64,000 nt of DNA, taken from NCBI GenBank assembly GCA_002477945.1, contig DLLF01000002.1, positions 280,987 through 344,986 on the forward strand. The letters run 5' to 3'. A program made the translations under genes and the position numbers. The notes beneath the pieces are model-generated. The model was not told the DNA's origin. It worked only from the letters and a program-made list of their open reading frames with translations, and ran no database searches. Below, one piece after another: positions 8,447 through 17,624 of this stretch. The DNA is from Bacteroidales bacterium UBA7569. GTDB lineage: Bacteria > Bacteroidota > Bacteroidia > Bacteroidales > Paludibacteraceae. Numbering within the stretch: the stretch's first letter is position 1; each line of letters opens with the position of its first letter.

Positions 8447-9786
8447 AAGACACCACAAAGAACAATCCATGGTTCTGGGTACCCACCTTGTATTTTGCAG
8501 AAGGTATCCCTTATTTCTTAGTCAATAACATATCTGTGATGATGTTCGCCAAGATGGGCGTTCCCAACGACCAGTTGGCATTCTTCACAACACTCCTGTA
8601 TTTCCCGTGGTTTCTGAAGGGCGTATGGAGTCCGATTGTTGACGTAGTGAAGACCAAACGCTGGTGGATTATCGGTATGCAAGTGCTACTGACTGCCCTG
8701 TGTATTTTGCTGACCATAACATTACCTCACCCCGATGCAGGGTTGATAGCCACGAAAAGCACGTCCGTGAGTATGTTCCGGCTGACACTGGTGCTCTTCA
8801 TTATCGCCGCTTTTGCCTCTGCCACACACGACATAGCCGCCGATGGTTACTATATGCTAGCGCACAGCCAGAGCAGCCAGGCAAAGTTCATCGGCATACG
8901 TTCCACTTTCTACCGCATTGCGTCCGTCTTCGGGCAAGGCGTACTGGTGCTGATAGCGGGTACCATTGAGCGCAAAACAGGCGACATACCCTACTCGTGG
9001 CAGATTACGCTGGGCGTTACCGCCGTTGTGATGTTTGCCATTACGATGTACCATATCTTCATGCTTCCGAAGGCAAAAGACGACACGCCGCGCCAAACGG
9101 AAGAAGCAGCGGGTTCGTTCAAAGAGTTGGGCAACTCATTCTCTACGTTCTTCACCAAGAAAGGAGTATGGCTTGCCATCCTGTTTATGCTACTCTATCG
9201 TCTTCCTGAAGGCTTCCTCATCAAACTATGCCAACCTTTCCTTGTTGATGCACGGGAAGTGACAGTGAACGCAGCGGGCAAGATCATCGGCGGAGGATTG
9301 GGATTAGGTACCGATATGGTGGGCTTGCTGTACGGCACAATAGGCGTTATCTTTCTGCTTTTAGGTGGAATCATCGGCGGAATATACATATCGAAACGTG
9401 GTCTAAAACGCTCGTTGTGGCTTATGGCTGCCTGTATGACCCTACCCTGCCTGACTTTTGTCTATCTGAGTACCTGTTTGCCGCATAACCCATGGTTGAT
9501 CGGTCTCGCCATATCCATAGAGCAGTTCGGTTACGGATTCGGTTTCACCGCTTATATGATGTATATGATGTATTTCTCGGAAGGCGAATTCAAGACCTCC
9601 CACTATGCGATATGCACCGCTTTCATGGCTCTGAGCATGATGTTGCCCGGTTTTGTAGCAGGCAGTATAGAGATGGCGATCGGCTACAAGGCATTCTTCT
9701 GGATGGTGATGGCCTGCAGTGCAGCGACTCTGTTGGTTACATTTTTGGCATACAGGCGTTTGGACGAGGAGTACGGCAAGAAATAG
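8443..9786 (+). CDS. AmpG-like MFS transporter
   Basis: 447 residues with about twelve hydrophobic segments. The start (WFWVPTLYFAEGIPYFLVN) and the following FPWFLKGVWSPIVD match the AmpG/acetyl-CoA-transporter branch of the major facilitator superfamily, which imports muropeptides or sugar compounds across the inner membrane. A charged cytosolic loop lies mid-protein (about 205-235). Its 4-bp overlap with the phosphodiester glycosidase gene suggests it takes up a product released by that enzyme (inference). The muropeptide substrate is not proven; sugar import is equally possible. Confidence 0.85.
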   Translation: MKDTTKNNPWFWVPTLYFAEGIPYFLVNNISVMMFAKMGVPNDQLAFFTTLLYFPWFLKGVWSPIVDVVKTKRWWIIGMQVLLTALCILLTITLPHPDAGLIATKSTSVSMFRLTLVLFIIAAFASATHDIAADGYYMLAHSQSSQAKFIGIRSTFYRIASVFGQGVLVLIAGTIERKTGDIPYSWQITLGVTAVVMFAITMYHIFMLPKAKDDTPRQTEEAAGSFKELGNSFSTFFTKKGVWLAILFMLLYRLPEGFLIKLCQPFLVDAREVTVNAAGKIIGGGLGLGTDMVGLLYGTIGVIFLLLGGIIGGIYISKRGLKRSLWLMAACMTLPCLTFVYLSTCLPHNPWLIGLAISIEQFGYGFGFTAYMMYMMYFSEGEFKTSHYAICTAFMALSMMLPGFVAGSIEMAIGYKAFFWMVMACSAATLLVTFLAYRRLDEEYGKK

Positions 9787-9813
9787 AGAAGAACCGTTGT
9801 TACGTAAAGAGAG

Positions 9814-10542
9814 ATGGATATAAAGAAGCACATTCCCAACACGATAACTTGTTGCAATCTGCTATGCGGCAGTGCAGCCGTAGTGTTTGCCACACAACAC
9901 CAGTTTGTATATGCCTTTTTTCTGCTGATCGCAGGGGCTGTTTTTGACTTGTTTGACGGCATGAGCGCCCGACTGCTGAAAGTATCAAGCCCCTTGGGTT
10001 TGCAATTGGACTCGCTTGCAGACGACATCACGTTCGGCTTGGCACCAGCCATGATGGTATATTGCTATCTTCAACCCGCTATGGGAGCGTGGGGACTTCC
10101 TGTATTGGTGATGGCCGCTTTCTCGGCACTGCGCCTTGCAAAGTTCAACATTGACGACAGACAACGCAGCGGATTTATCGGCTTGGCCACACCCGCCAAT
10201 GCTATTTTCTGGGGGTCGGTGTGCTGTATTCCCGAACTACTCACAGCGACAGGCGACCCTAAAGCAGCAGGAATCATACTGATGGTTGCATGCGCATTGA
10301 GTTGCTATCTGCTTCTGGCAGAGATACCATTCTTCTCTTTCAAGTTTCACAGTTTGGCATGGAAAGCGAACAAGACGGCTTACATTTTTCTAATTGCCGC
10401 AGCCATTATGCTATTATGCAGCATGGTGTGGGCGTATGTACTCGGCAAGCCTCATCTTGTGTTTGCGGGCAGTGCCACAAGCATTGTATGGTACGTTGCA
10501 CTAAACATCATCTTGCACCTTTCACAGAAAAAACACCTATAG
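9814..10542 (+). CDS. pssA: CDP-diacylglycerol-serine O-phosphatidyltransferase
   Basis: 242 residues, integral inner-membrane enzyme that makes phosphatidylserine, precursor of phosphatidylethanolamine. The CDP-alcohol phosphotransferase motif is complete at about residues 48-73: DLFDG, then AR, G, and the paired D residues of LDSLAD, with the expected spacing D-x2-DG-x2-AR-x8-G-x3-D-x3-D. Several hydrophobic segments follow. It sits 27 bp after the transporter and 9 bp before a secreted nuclease gene, so it is probably co-transcribed. A phosphatidylserine decarboxylase gene is not in the window. Confidence 0.93.
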   Translation: MDIKKHIPNTITCCNLLCGSAAVVFATQHQFVYAFFLLIAGAVFDLFDGMSARLLKVSSPLGLQLDSLADDITFGLAPAMMVYCYLQPAMGAWGLPVLVMAAFSALRLAKFNIDDRQRSGFIGLATPANAIFWGSVCCIPELLTATGDPKAAGIILMVACALSCYLLLAEIPFFSFKFHSLAWKANKTAYIFLIAAAIMLLCSMVWAYVLGKPHLVFAGSATSIVWYVALNIILHLSQKKHL

Positions 10543-10551
10543 ACTACGACT

Positions 10552-12309
10552 ATGCAAGCGACAGGGCTAATAAAGAAAATTACCGTATATATAGTTGTCT
10601 GGGTATTCATCTTACCTGCACAGGCAGCAGGTATTCCCGAGGGGTACTACGATTCAGCAAACGGGAAAGCCGACTCCCTGCTGAAAGCAAGTCTGCATGA
10701 AATATGCCGCGGCGGCAAACGGGTGTCTTACGGAACACAGGGGTACACCTATATAGACAACATCTACTATCCCGGTTCCTGGAACTATTTTCCCTTGACG
10801 GACAAGCGGGCGGACGGGACGATATGGGATATGTATTCGAACACGAAGCGCTACTACCCTTATGACGGCGGTTCGGCAGGCGGCATACAGATAGAACATT
10901 GCATTCCGAAATCGTGGTGGGGTTGGACCAAGAGCGACACCGCCTCTTCAAAACGCGCTTACCAGGATTTGTTTATCCTCAATCCCGCAGACGCCCAGGC
11001 CAACGGACAGAAGAGCAATTACCCGCCCGGGCATGTACAGAAAGGAGACAAGTTTGACAACGGGTCGTTCCGTATGGACAAGGCTGCATCGTCACTCTAT
11101 GGATGGATGTGCTTCGAGCCAGCGGAGGAATACAGAGGGGATTTTGCCCGAACATACTTCTATGCCGTGACAGCCTATCAAGATTTACCATGGGGTGCAG
11201 GCAATACCGATTATGAGCGTTACGTATCAGGAGACCGTTATCCTGTCTTTCGCGACGAATTGAGAGAAGTGCTGCTTGACTGGCACAGAGCGGATCCTGT
11301 CAGCCGGAAAGAGATAGAGCGCGCCAACGCCATATACGATGTGCAAGGAAACCGCAACCCGTACATTGACTATCCCGAATTAGTGGAATATATATGGGGC
11401 GAGAAACGCGGCAAAAGCGTACGGCTGAACCAGTTGGAATGTACCTTTTCGGATACCTATACGCCACAAGAAGATTACACGAACTTTGCCGCCTATACTC
11501 CGACAGACAGAACGGAGCAAGGATTTACGGCTCGTTGGCTGGACTTTCACACAACGTACACTTTGGACGTATATACCAAACACGTAACGGGAAAGAATGA
11601 CACGCTCATCAACATGCCGTCAGTGACCACAAAACGCATAGATACCACGCTGACGGTGGGGCAGATTGGCAGACTGAACACCGCAGGCACGACGGGTGTT
11701 GTATTGGGTTCGGGTAACACGGACGGAGGTATTGTGCTTCGTCTGTCAGACTTAAGGGTCAATGCCGTTCTGCGTTTCAGAGCCAACATATATCAGACGG
11801 CATCAAGCGGGGAAATACGGATTTTCTTTGACAATCACCAAGCGGCAGACAGCACGATTGTATTACCCACATCAAGGGACGAGCAATTCTACCATATCAC
11901 GGTTCCTGCCGGTACGGATTCGATACGATTGGTTTCTTACGGAGGAAAAACGAGCAAACGGGCCTGCCTGCACGAACTATATCTGATACAAGGCGACCTA
12001 CGCGAAGAAAACATATCCGTCAGCGGCTATCCAGTTCTCTTAGACAATGCCAGCACAAGATATGGTATATGTGAATACTATGTAGCATTGCCCAAGGAAC
12101 TGAAAGGAGAAAGCGTATTTTACAGAGTGAGCGACGATACAGGGAGAGTGTCGAACGAAGTGGAGGTGACAGGCGAACCATTGCCGGAGAGCAATCCGTC
12201 CATAACCACCCGACAAAAAGAAAAGACGGAGAAAGTGATCAGGGAGGGACAAGTGTATATCCAGCACAGGACAGGCGAGTATACAATACTCGGGCAAAAG
12301 AAACGGTGA
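10552..12309 (+). CDS. Secreted endonuclease I family protein
   Basis: 585 residues. A signal peptide (about 1-24, ending ILPAQAAG) leads into an endonuclease I (EndA/NucM) domain (about 30-290). The metal-binding core is seen in QIEHCIPKSWWG and LFILNPADAQANGQKSNYPPG. This family cuts DNA, and sometimes RNA, non-specifically. The C-terminal half is beta-rich and unassigned. The last residues (KVIREGQVYIQHRTGEYTIL) look like a short form of T9SS sorting tail with the G-x3-I ... Y-x2-LG pattern, so surface export is likely. Together with the nuclease at 41648 it could scavenge extracellular DNA for phosphate or nucleosides. Confidence 0.85.
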   Translation: MQATGLIKKITVYIVVWVFILPAQAAGIPEGYYDSANGKADSLLKASLHEICRGGKRVSYGTQGYTYIDNIYYPGSWNYFPLTDKRADGTIWDMYSNTKRYYPYDGGSAGGIQIEHCIPKSWWGWTKSDTASSKRAYQDLFILNPADAQANGQKSNYPPGHVQKGDKFDNGSFRMDKAASSLYGWMCFEPAEEYRGDFARTYFYAVTAYQDLPWGAGNTDYERYVSGDRYPVFRDELREVLLDWHRADPVSRKEIERANAIYDVQGNRNPYIDYPELVEYIWGEKRGKSVRLNQLECTFSDTYTPQEDYTNFAAYTPTDRTEQGFTARWLDFHTTYTLDVYTKHVTGKNDTLINMPSVTTKRIDTTLTVGQIGRLNTAGTTGVVLGSGNTDGGIVLRLSDLRVNAVLRFRANIYQTASSGEIRIFFDNHQAADSTIVLPTSRDEQFYHITVPAGTDSIRLVSYGGKTSKRACLHELYLIQGDLREENISVSGYPVLLDNASTRYGICEYYVALPKELKGESVFYRVSDDTGRVSNEVEVTGEPLPESNPSITTRQKEKTEKVIREGQVYIQHRTGEYTILGQKKR

Positions 12310-12813
12310 GAAACCCCTCTGCTTTTCTTTAGGCGTATGGAATCCTCCACTCTGTTGATACATGATTTCCAAGCCAGCCATTGCATCTTCAAAAGTTCAA
12401 GAGCAGATTGACAATGTTAGTCCTATGAGTCCCATCAGTTTGTTCATGACCTCTTGTTGAGGAGTCAAGATATTTACGATTTGACAATTTACGATGTACA
12501 ATTTTATGTTCTCGCCCTTTTATTGATGTTTCGTTGAGGTCGGCTTGAGGTCTCGATGAGGGGTCGTAGAGTCCGTTTCAAGCGTATGCAATCACAGACA
12601 AGCCAAACATAAGTCTGCAGAAAAGACACAACGATTTCCAAGCCTTTTGCAGCGGAACAGCGAGGCTGACCATCGGACATGGTTTGTCTTTTCTCCAACA
12701 GGAAACAAGGTACTTATTTTTCCACACATTGCGCCAATTATTGCACCCGCCCGAACAGGTTAAGAAGTATCTTTGCAACGTATAAATATGCATTGTAAAA
12801 CCCTATAAATATC
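12310..12813. other. Intergenic region with repeat fragments and a promoter
   Basis: No gene is visible. It contains a copy fragment of the dispersed repeat in minus orientation (12531-12568, GAGGTCGGCTTGAGG ... GAGGGGTCG) and the accessory module ATATTTACGATTTG (from about 12472), which recurs next to other copies. A -7 box TATCTTTG at 12768-12775 sits 38 bp before the next ATG; the -33 TTG at 12741 is 24 bp away, longer than consensus, so the promoter is likely but not strong. Confidence 0.6.
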
Positions 12814-15471
12814 ATGAAAAAGAAGATATTTTACCAATTGTTTTTCAGCATTTTACTATGCTTTGGAACCATCTCAAACGCAAACGCCCAAACTGCGGAT
12901 GGTCAGTCGACCGAAGGCAAGGATTTTTGGGTTACTTTTCTGCAGGCAGACCAGGATTCAAACAACACATTGACGCTTTCTTTATCGATTTCTTCGAGAG
13001 AGGATTGTGACGTTGTCATCGAGAATCCCTATACGGGTTATACTGAAAGTATTCATGTTACCGCCGGTGCGCTAAGCCAAGTGGATATCTATGCGAACGG
13101 GAATGTCATGGCAAGCAACGCCCGCCAGGAGATGACCCGAACGGGAAAAATTTGTTATGCCGTTTATTCAGAGAAAGCAGATACCTGCGCGCTGCACGTA
13201 ACATCAACAGCGGATATTTCCCTTTTTGCGACGAACTACAAGAAAGCGACTTTTGATGCGACGAATGTGATACCGACCACTTCGTTGCAAGACAGTTACA
13301 TGGTGCAGACCTACACGCCTTCGGATCATGACGGAGCATCGGCAACCCAGGGTTCGCACTTTGCCATCATTGCAACAGAAGACGGGACTGAAGTGGAATA
13401 CTGCCCGACCGTACTGACAGAGGGAGCGCGTCAGTTTGAGAAAGAGTATGCCAATTGGGGCGACGGACTGTTTGATGTGAAGCCCGAATATGAAGCATAC
13501 CGGAATTATCATTTAGGGGACACATTGGTTACTCCCGCACTACGGAAGGGTGAAGTATTTTACGTCTGGACGGGCAAAGCCGACGGCGAGAGCGGAGACT
13601 TGAGCGGAACTTACGTGAAAGCAAGGAACGGCAAGAAGATAGCCGTTTTTCAAGGTTGTCCTCACACCAACATACCTTATCAGAAAAAACAGCGTGACCA
13701 CATTTTCTCCCAAGCCATGCCGACGCAGTACTGGGGAAACACATTCGCTATCACCGCTTCCAAGAACAGGAAGCGTGACATTCTGCGCGTGATGGCTCTC
13801 TATGACGGGACTGAGGTACGTATCAACGGGAACTTGGTACACACATTTGATTTCAGCACGGACAAGAAGCAGTATTGGGAGTTCGAGATCGGAGAGAGTT
13901 ACGGTTCGCTTGCCAAGCCGTTGGTAGAAGACAAGAGTTGCATGCTTGAGACTTCCTGCCCTTGTGCCGTACATTTGTTTATGGTATCACAACAATATGA
14001 CGGAGACAAAAACAACAACGGAGATCCCGCCATGCTGTGGATCAATCCGATAGAACAACAGATAGACCAAGTGACCTTTGCCACGTACGTGAGTGCGAAC
14101 GGCACGACCAATCACTATACCAACATTGTGACGGATGCGCCGGAAAAAATGACGTTGGACGGGGTGTCCATTGCCGGTGATTTTCAGCCTGTGACAGGTT
14201 CGAGTACGTATTATTTCGCCCAGAAGGAATTGGGGACAACGGCTCAGACGCACACATTGCGCAGCGAAGGGAGTAACTTCATCGCCCATGTGTACGGGTT
14301 TACGAAAAACGAGTCTTATGGTTATTCTGCCGGCGGTGCGACCAAACCTCTGAAATCAACCATTACCATCAACGGTCAGGAGTTTACAGCAGACAGTGAG
14401 CAGAATACATTGTGCGGACAAGACACGATAAAGTTCGGTTGCAACCTGAACTATAATTTCGAGAAAATAGTTTGGGGCTTCGGAGACGGGAGCGATGTCT
14501 ATATTGACGACTCCGGCAGCGACAGTTCCGCCATAAAACATTACTATGCCAATGACGGTATTTATCACGCTTATGCTCTTGTGTACAGGCAATCTTCGAA
14601 CCTGTGTGCAGGACAGTCGGTAATGGACAGCATCCCCATCAAAGTGAATATAGGACGTCTGACTTTCAGTATTACTTCGGTGGATATCCCCTGCAAAGTG
14701 GAGGGAGAACCTTTTATGGGAAAGATCTACTATAACAATGAATCAGGCATTGTATTATCCAATGATCAACTGACTTATACTCAGGCGGCACAACAAGCAG
14801 GCTTCAAGAACAGCGAGTTGGTTATCACACCGGAATACTTCGGGATCTCCATACCCGACGGTGCCGAGCAAGGGACGGAATACGGTATTCGGCTACAGAT
14901 AGAATCGGAATGCGGGGATGTGGATACGACATTGCTATTTATGCTCAGTTATGACAATGACGTACTGTCGCAACGATTTGATAATGTGTTAGGCTTGCTG
15001 GCAGCACCTTTCGCCGATGAGGATTTGAGTGACTACCAATGGTACAGAGCCAGCGACAGTACCGCCGTAGCGGGACAAACCAGTGCAACTCTGAACATGT
15101 ATGATTTGGGGTACGATAATTACAAAGACGAGTCGTATTATCTGTGCTTTACGATCAACAAAGGGACTGATGGAGAGGTGAAGACTTGTACGTGTGCCAA
15201 ACGTTTTTCGGAGAACCATGACGAGTATCAGTTCAAGCCGGATTCCACGATTGTATTGTCGGGAACAACGGCCCAAGCGGGAAGCGATATATTCGTGAAT
15301 GCGAAAGGTATAGCCACTGTGATGTGGATCAATACAAGCGGAAAGATTATTCAGCAAAAAGCGATTCCTGCAGACGGGAGTACGGTGAGCGTTCCCGAGC
15401 AGAAGGGGTTCTATATTCTGCGTGTGGTGACAGGCGATGAAGAACGTAATTTCAAGTTTATGGTTCAATAA
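12814..15471 (+). CDS. T9SS-secreted IgGFc-binding-domain surface protein with PKD domain
   Basis: 885 residues. Signal peptide 1-26 (ending ANAQ). The N-terminal two thirds form an IgGFc-binding N-terminal domain: GKDFWVTF, ATDxTNVIPTT-type segments (FDATNVIPTTSLQD), DGTEVEY, GKKIAVFQG and AMPTQYWGN. A PKD-like domain follows (about 540-610, WGFGDGSDVYID). The final ~65 residues (DIFVNAKGIATVMWIN ... GFYILRVV) fit a type A T9SS sorting domain. In eukaryotes the domain occurs in mucin-associated proteins; in Bacteroidetes the role is thought to be adhesion, but no ligand can be read here. It is the first gene of a three-gene set and has a paralogue at 17625. Confidence 0.85.
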   Translation: MKKKIFYQLFFSILLCFGTISNANAQTADGQSTEGKDFWVTFLQADQDSNNTLTLSLSISSREDCDVVIENPYTGYTESIHVTAGALSQVDIYANGNVMASNARQEMTRTGKICYAVYSEKADTCALHVTSTADISLFATNYKKATFDATNVIPTTSLQDSYMVQTYTPSDHDGASATQGSHFAIIATEDGTEVEYCPTVLTEGARQFEKEYANWGDGLFDVKPEYEAYRNYHLGDTLVTPALRKGEVFYVWTGKADGESGDLSGTYVKARNGKKIAVFQGCPHTNIPYQKKQRDHIFSQAMPTQYWGNTFAITASKNRKRDILRVMALYDGTEVRINGNLVHTFDFSTDKKQYWEFEIGESYGSLAKPLVEDKSCMLETSCPCAVHLFMVSQQYDGDKNNNGDPAMLWINPIEQQIDQVTFATYVSANGTTNHYTNIVTDAPEKMTLDGVSIAGDFQPVTGSSTYYFAQKELGTTAQTHTLRSEGSNFIAHVYGFTKNESYGYSAGGATKPLKSTITINGQEFTADSEQNTLCGQDTIKFGCNLNYNFEKIVWGFGDGSDVYIDDSGSDSSAIKHYYANDGIYHAYALVYRQSSNLCAGQSVMDSIPIKVNIGRLTFSITSVDIPCKVEGEPFMGKIYYNNESGIVLSNDQLTYTQAAQQAGFKNSELVITPEYFGISIPDGAEQGTEYGIRLQIESECGDVDTTLLFMLSYDNDVLSQRFDNVLGLLAAPFADEDLSDYQWYRASDSTAVAGQTSATLNMYDLGYDNYKDESYYLCFTINKGTDGEVKTCTCAKRFSENHDEYQFKPDSTIVLSGTTAQAGSDIFVNAKGIATVMWINTSGKIIQQKAIPADGSTVSVPEQKGFYILRVVTGDEERNFKFMVQ

Positions 15472-15491
15472 TGGCAGGAGGATTTACGACA

Positions 15492-17603
15492 ATGAAAACA
15501 TTACTATACAGACTATTCGTTCTTGCCATCTTATTGAGTCCGGTTTACACATCGGATCATTCTGCTATGTGCGCAGAAGCCGCTACACCTCAGACAGCCG
15601 CGCAAAAGCAAAAGGCAGCGGCACAGGCAAAGAAGAAAAAAGAGGCAGACAAGAAAAGGGCTCAGAAGAAAAAAGAGCAGGTCAAAAAACAAAAGGCGCA
15701 GCAAAAAGCCGCTGCCGAGAAGCAGGAGGCTCGTGCAAAGCAACAAGAAAAGGCAGCAAAAGCACAAGCCCAAAAGCAGGCTCAGAAACAGGAAGAAGAG
15801 GAGGAACTCAAACAAGCGTGGCTCCGTCAGCAGGCGGAACTCAATTCCTCCACACCGAAGAAAGAGGTTGTCAGTTTGATAAACATCGGGGCTAAATTTG
15901 GCTACGCAGGCATAATGGACAAGATGACAAACAATTATGCCAACATAAGCCGCCCGAACGAATTGGACAATGACTATGCTTACCATTCTCTGAAAGGAGG
16001 TCCAGGGGCAGGTTTGTCGCTCACATACGAATTGCAGTACGGTGCATTCCGTTTTGAGACAGGATTTGATTTCACTTATCTGAATTCGACTTCCGCCTAC
16101 GAGTTCAGCCTGATGCGCAGACTGGAACAGCCTTACGGAGGAAACTATTTCTACATCACAGATGACTTGCGAGAAACAAGAAACGCGGGTTATGTGGGTC
16201 TGCCTATTATGTTCGGAGCACAATTCTCACGTTATTATTTCATGGCGGGAGCGAAAGTGGGCTATGGGCTGTTTGGCAACTACAAGCAGCGGGGACGATA
16301 TGATATTGTGGTGAAAGATGATGCATTGAGGGATCCTTACGGATTGGGGATACATGATGTCCCTACCCTTGCCAAAGACCAACGCAAGTTATCACTGCAG
16401 CAACCAAGTGTGAGTCTGTGTGCTGAAGTGGGTATTGATTTGGACGAGTGGCTTCAGGCACAGCCCGACAAGAAAAACAAGAAACGCACGAAGCCAGGGG
16501 AGAGATTGCCTTTCGGCAGAGAACATTTGCACTATAAGTTAGGCATTTTTGCTGAATATGGTATTCTGAACACCAACAAACCAACAGGTGCATTGCCCCT
16601 ATCGTTTAATGCTGACGATCCTTATCCTCAGCAAACAAACAGCATGCTTTCCATTGCAGATACCCGTGTAAACAATCTATTTGTAGGAGTGAAGTTCGCT
16701 ATTCAGTTTGAGATTCCAGGCAAAGTTGCCCGTCCGATACCCGCACCCGCCTCTGCAGCGGAGATAAGCGTGTTTGACAAAGAAAGCATGACCTCGCTGA
16801 CAACAGCCATAGTACAGGTTAAGAATACGGGAAACAACCGCACCATAATGAAGCCAAAGACCCTGTCGAAAGGCGTAATCAGGCAACGGGCAGCCGTAGG
16901 AGAGTATGTTGCTATGGCAAAAGCCAAAAATTATTATCCCGAAAGTGTAGCGTTTACAGTAGATTCTCCAGGGATTGTAGTACCTGTGAAAATTTATATG
17001 CAGCGCAGACCTGTGTTCCAAGTGAAAGTAACGGACAAGGAGACAGGGGCAGCCCTTGCAGCTCAGGTGCAGATAACCAAACGGAACGACAAAGAGACTG
17101 CATACAGTATGCAAACAGACTCTGTGAACGGGTTGTCGGAAGTTATGCTTCAAGATTCGTTGCAGTACGCATTACATATCGAACAAATTGGGTATGAGGC
17201 AGTGGATACACTGATCAGTGATATAGGAGACAAGATGCACATTTCCTTAACTCCCATCAAGAAAGGAGAGATTTTCGTGATGAAGAATCTGTTCTTCGCT
17301 ACGAACAAGACACGTATCCTATCATCGTCGGAAGAGGCTTTGGAAGCGCTCTTTGGCTATTTGGAACGCAATCCCGAAATTAGAATTAAAATAATGGGAC
17401 ATACGGATAACGTAGGAAAAGATGAGGCGAACCAACGTCTGTCGGAAGGACGCGCGAATGCCGTTCGTGAAGACTTGATCAAACGAGGTATTGACGAGAC
17501 TCGTATTGAGGCAGAAGGATACGGTGAGACACTTCCTGTTGACACCAATGACACAGAAGAAGGACGTCAGAACAACCGCCGCGTAGAGATAGAGATATTA
17601 TAA
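15492..17603 (+). CDS. OmpA-family protein with charged coiled coil and beta-barrel
   Basis: 703 residues from the ATG at 15492, chosen because AGGAGG lies just upstream; an earlier ATG at 15471 overlaps the previous stop. A signal peptide (about 1-27) is followed by a Lys/Ala/Gln-rich coiled-coil segment (about 33-110) with runs such as AKKKKEADKKRAQKKK. Then come a likely outer-membrane beta-barrel (about 125-410), two carboxypeptidase-regulatory-like beta domains (about 415-585) and a C-terminal OmpA domain (about 590-703) with GHTDNVGKDEANQRLSEGRA and the NNRRVEI end, which binds peptidoglycan. It should tie the outer membrane to the wall. Lying between two IgGFc-binding paralogues, it may anchor or display them (inference). 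It is not clearly PorE, though the architecture is related. Confidence 0.85.
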   Translation: MKTLLYRLFVLAILLSPVYTSDHSAMCAEAATPQTAAQKQKAAAQAKKKKEADKKRAQKKKEQVKKQKAQQKAAAEKQEARAKQQEKAAKAQAQKQAQKQEEEEELKQAWLRQQAELNSSTPKKEVVSLINIGAKFGYAGIMDKMTNNYANISRPNELDNDYAYHSLKGGPGAGLSLTYELQYGAFRFETGFDFTYLNSTSAYEFSLMRRLEQPYGGNYFYITDDLRETRNAGYVGLPIMFGAQFSRYYFMAGAKVGYGLFGNYKQRGRYDIVVKDDALRDPYGLGIHDVPTLAKDQRKLSLQQPSVSLCAEVGIDLDEWLQAQPDKKNKKRTKPGERLPFGREHLHYKLGIFAEYGILNTNKPTGALPLSFNADDPYPQQTNSMLSIADTRVNNLFVGVKFAIQFEIPGKVARPIPAPASAAEISVFDKESMTSLTTAIVQVKNTGNNRTIMKPKTLSKGVIRQRAAVGEYVAMAKAKNYYPESVAFTVDSPGIVVPVKIYMQRRPVFQVKVTDKETGAALAAQVQITKRNDKETAYSMQTDSVNGLSEVMLQDSLQYALHIEQIGYEAVDTLISDIGDKMHISLTPIKKGEIFVMKNLFFATNKTRILSSSEEALEALFGYLERNPEIRIKIMGHTDNVGKDEANQRLSEGRANAVREDLIKRGIDETRIEAEGYGETLPVDTNDTEEGRQNNRRVEIEIL

Positions 17604-17624
17604 CCCTAAAAAGGATATTATATT

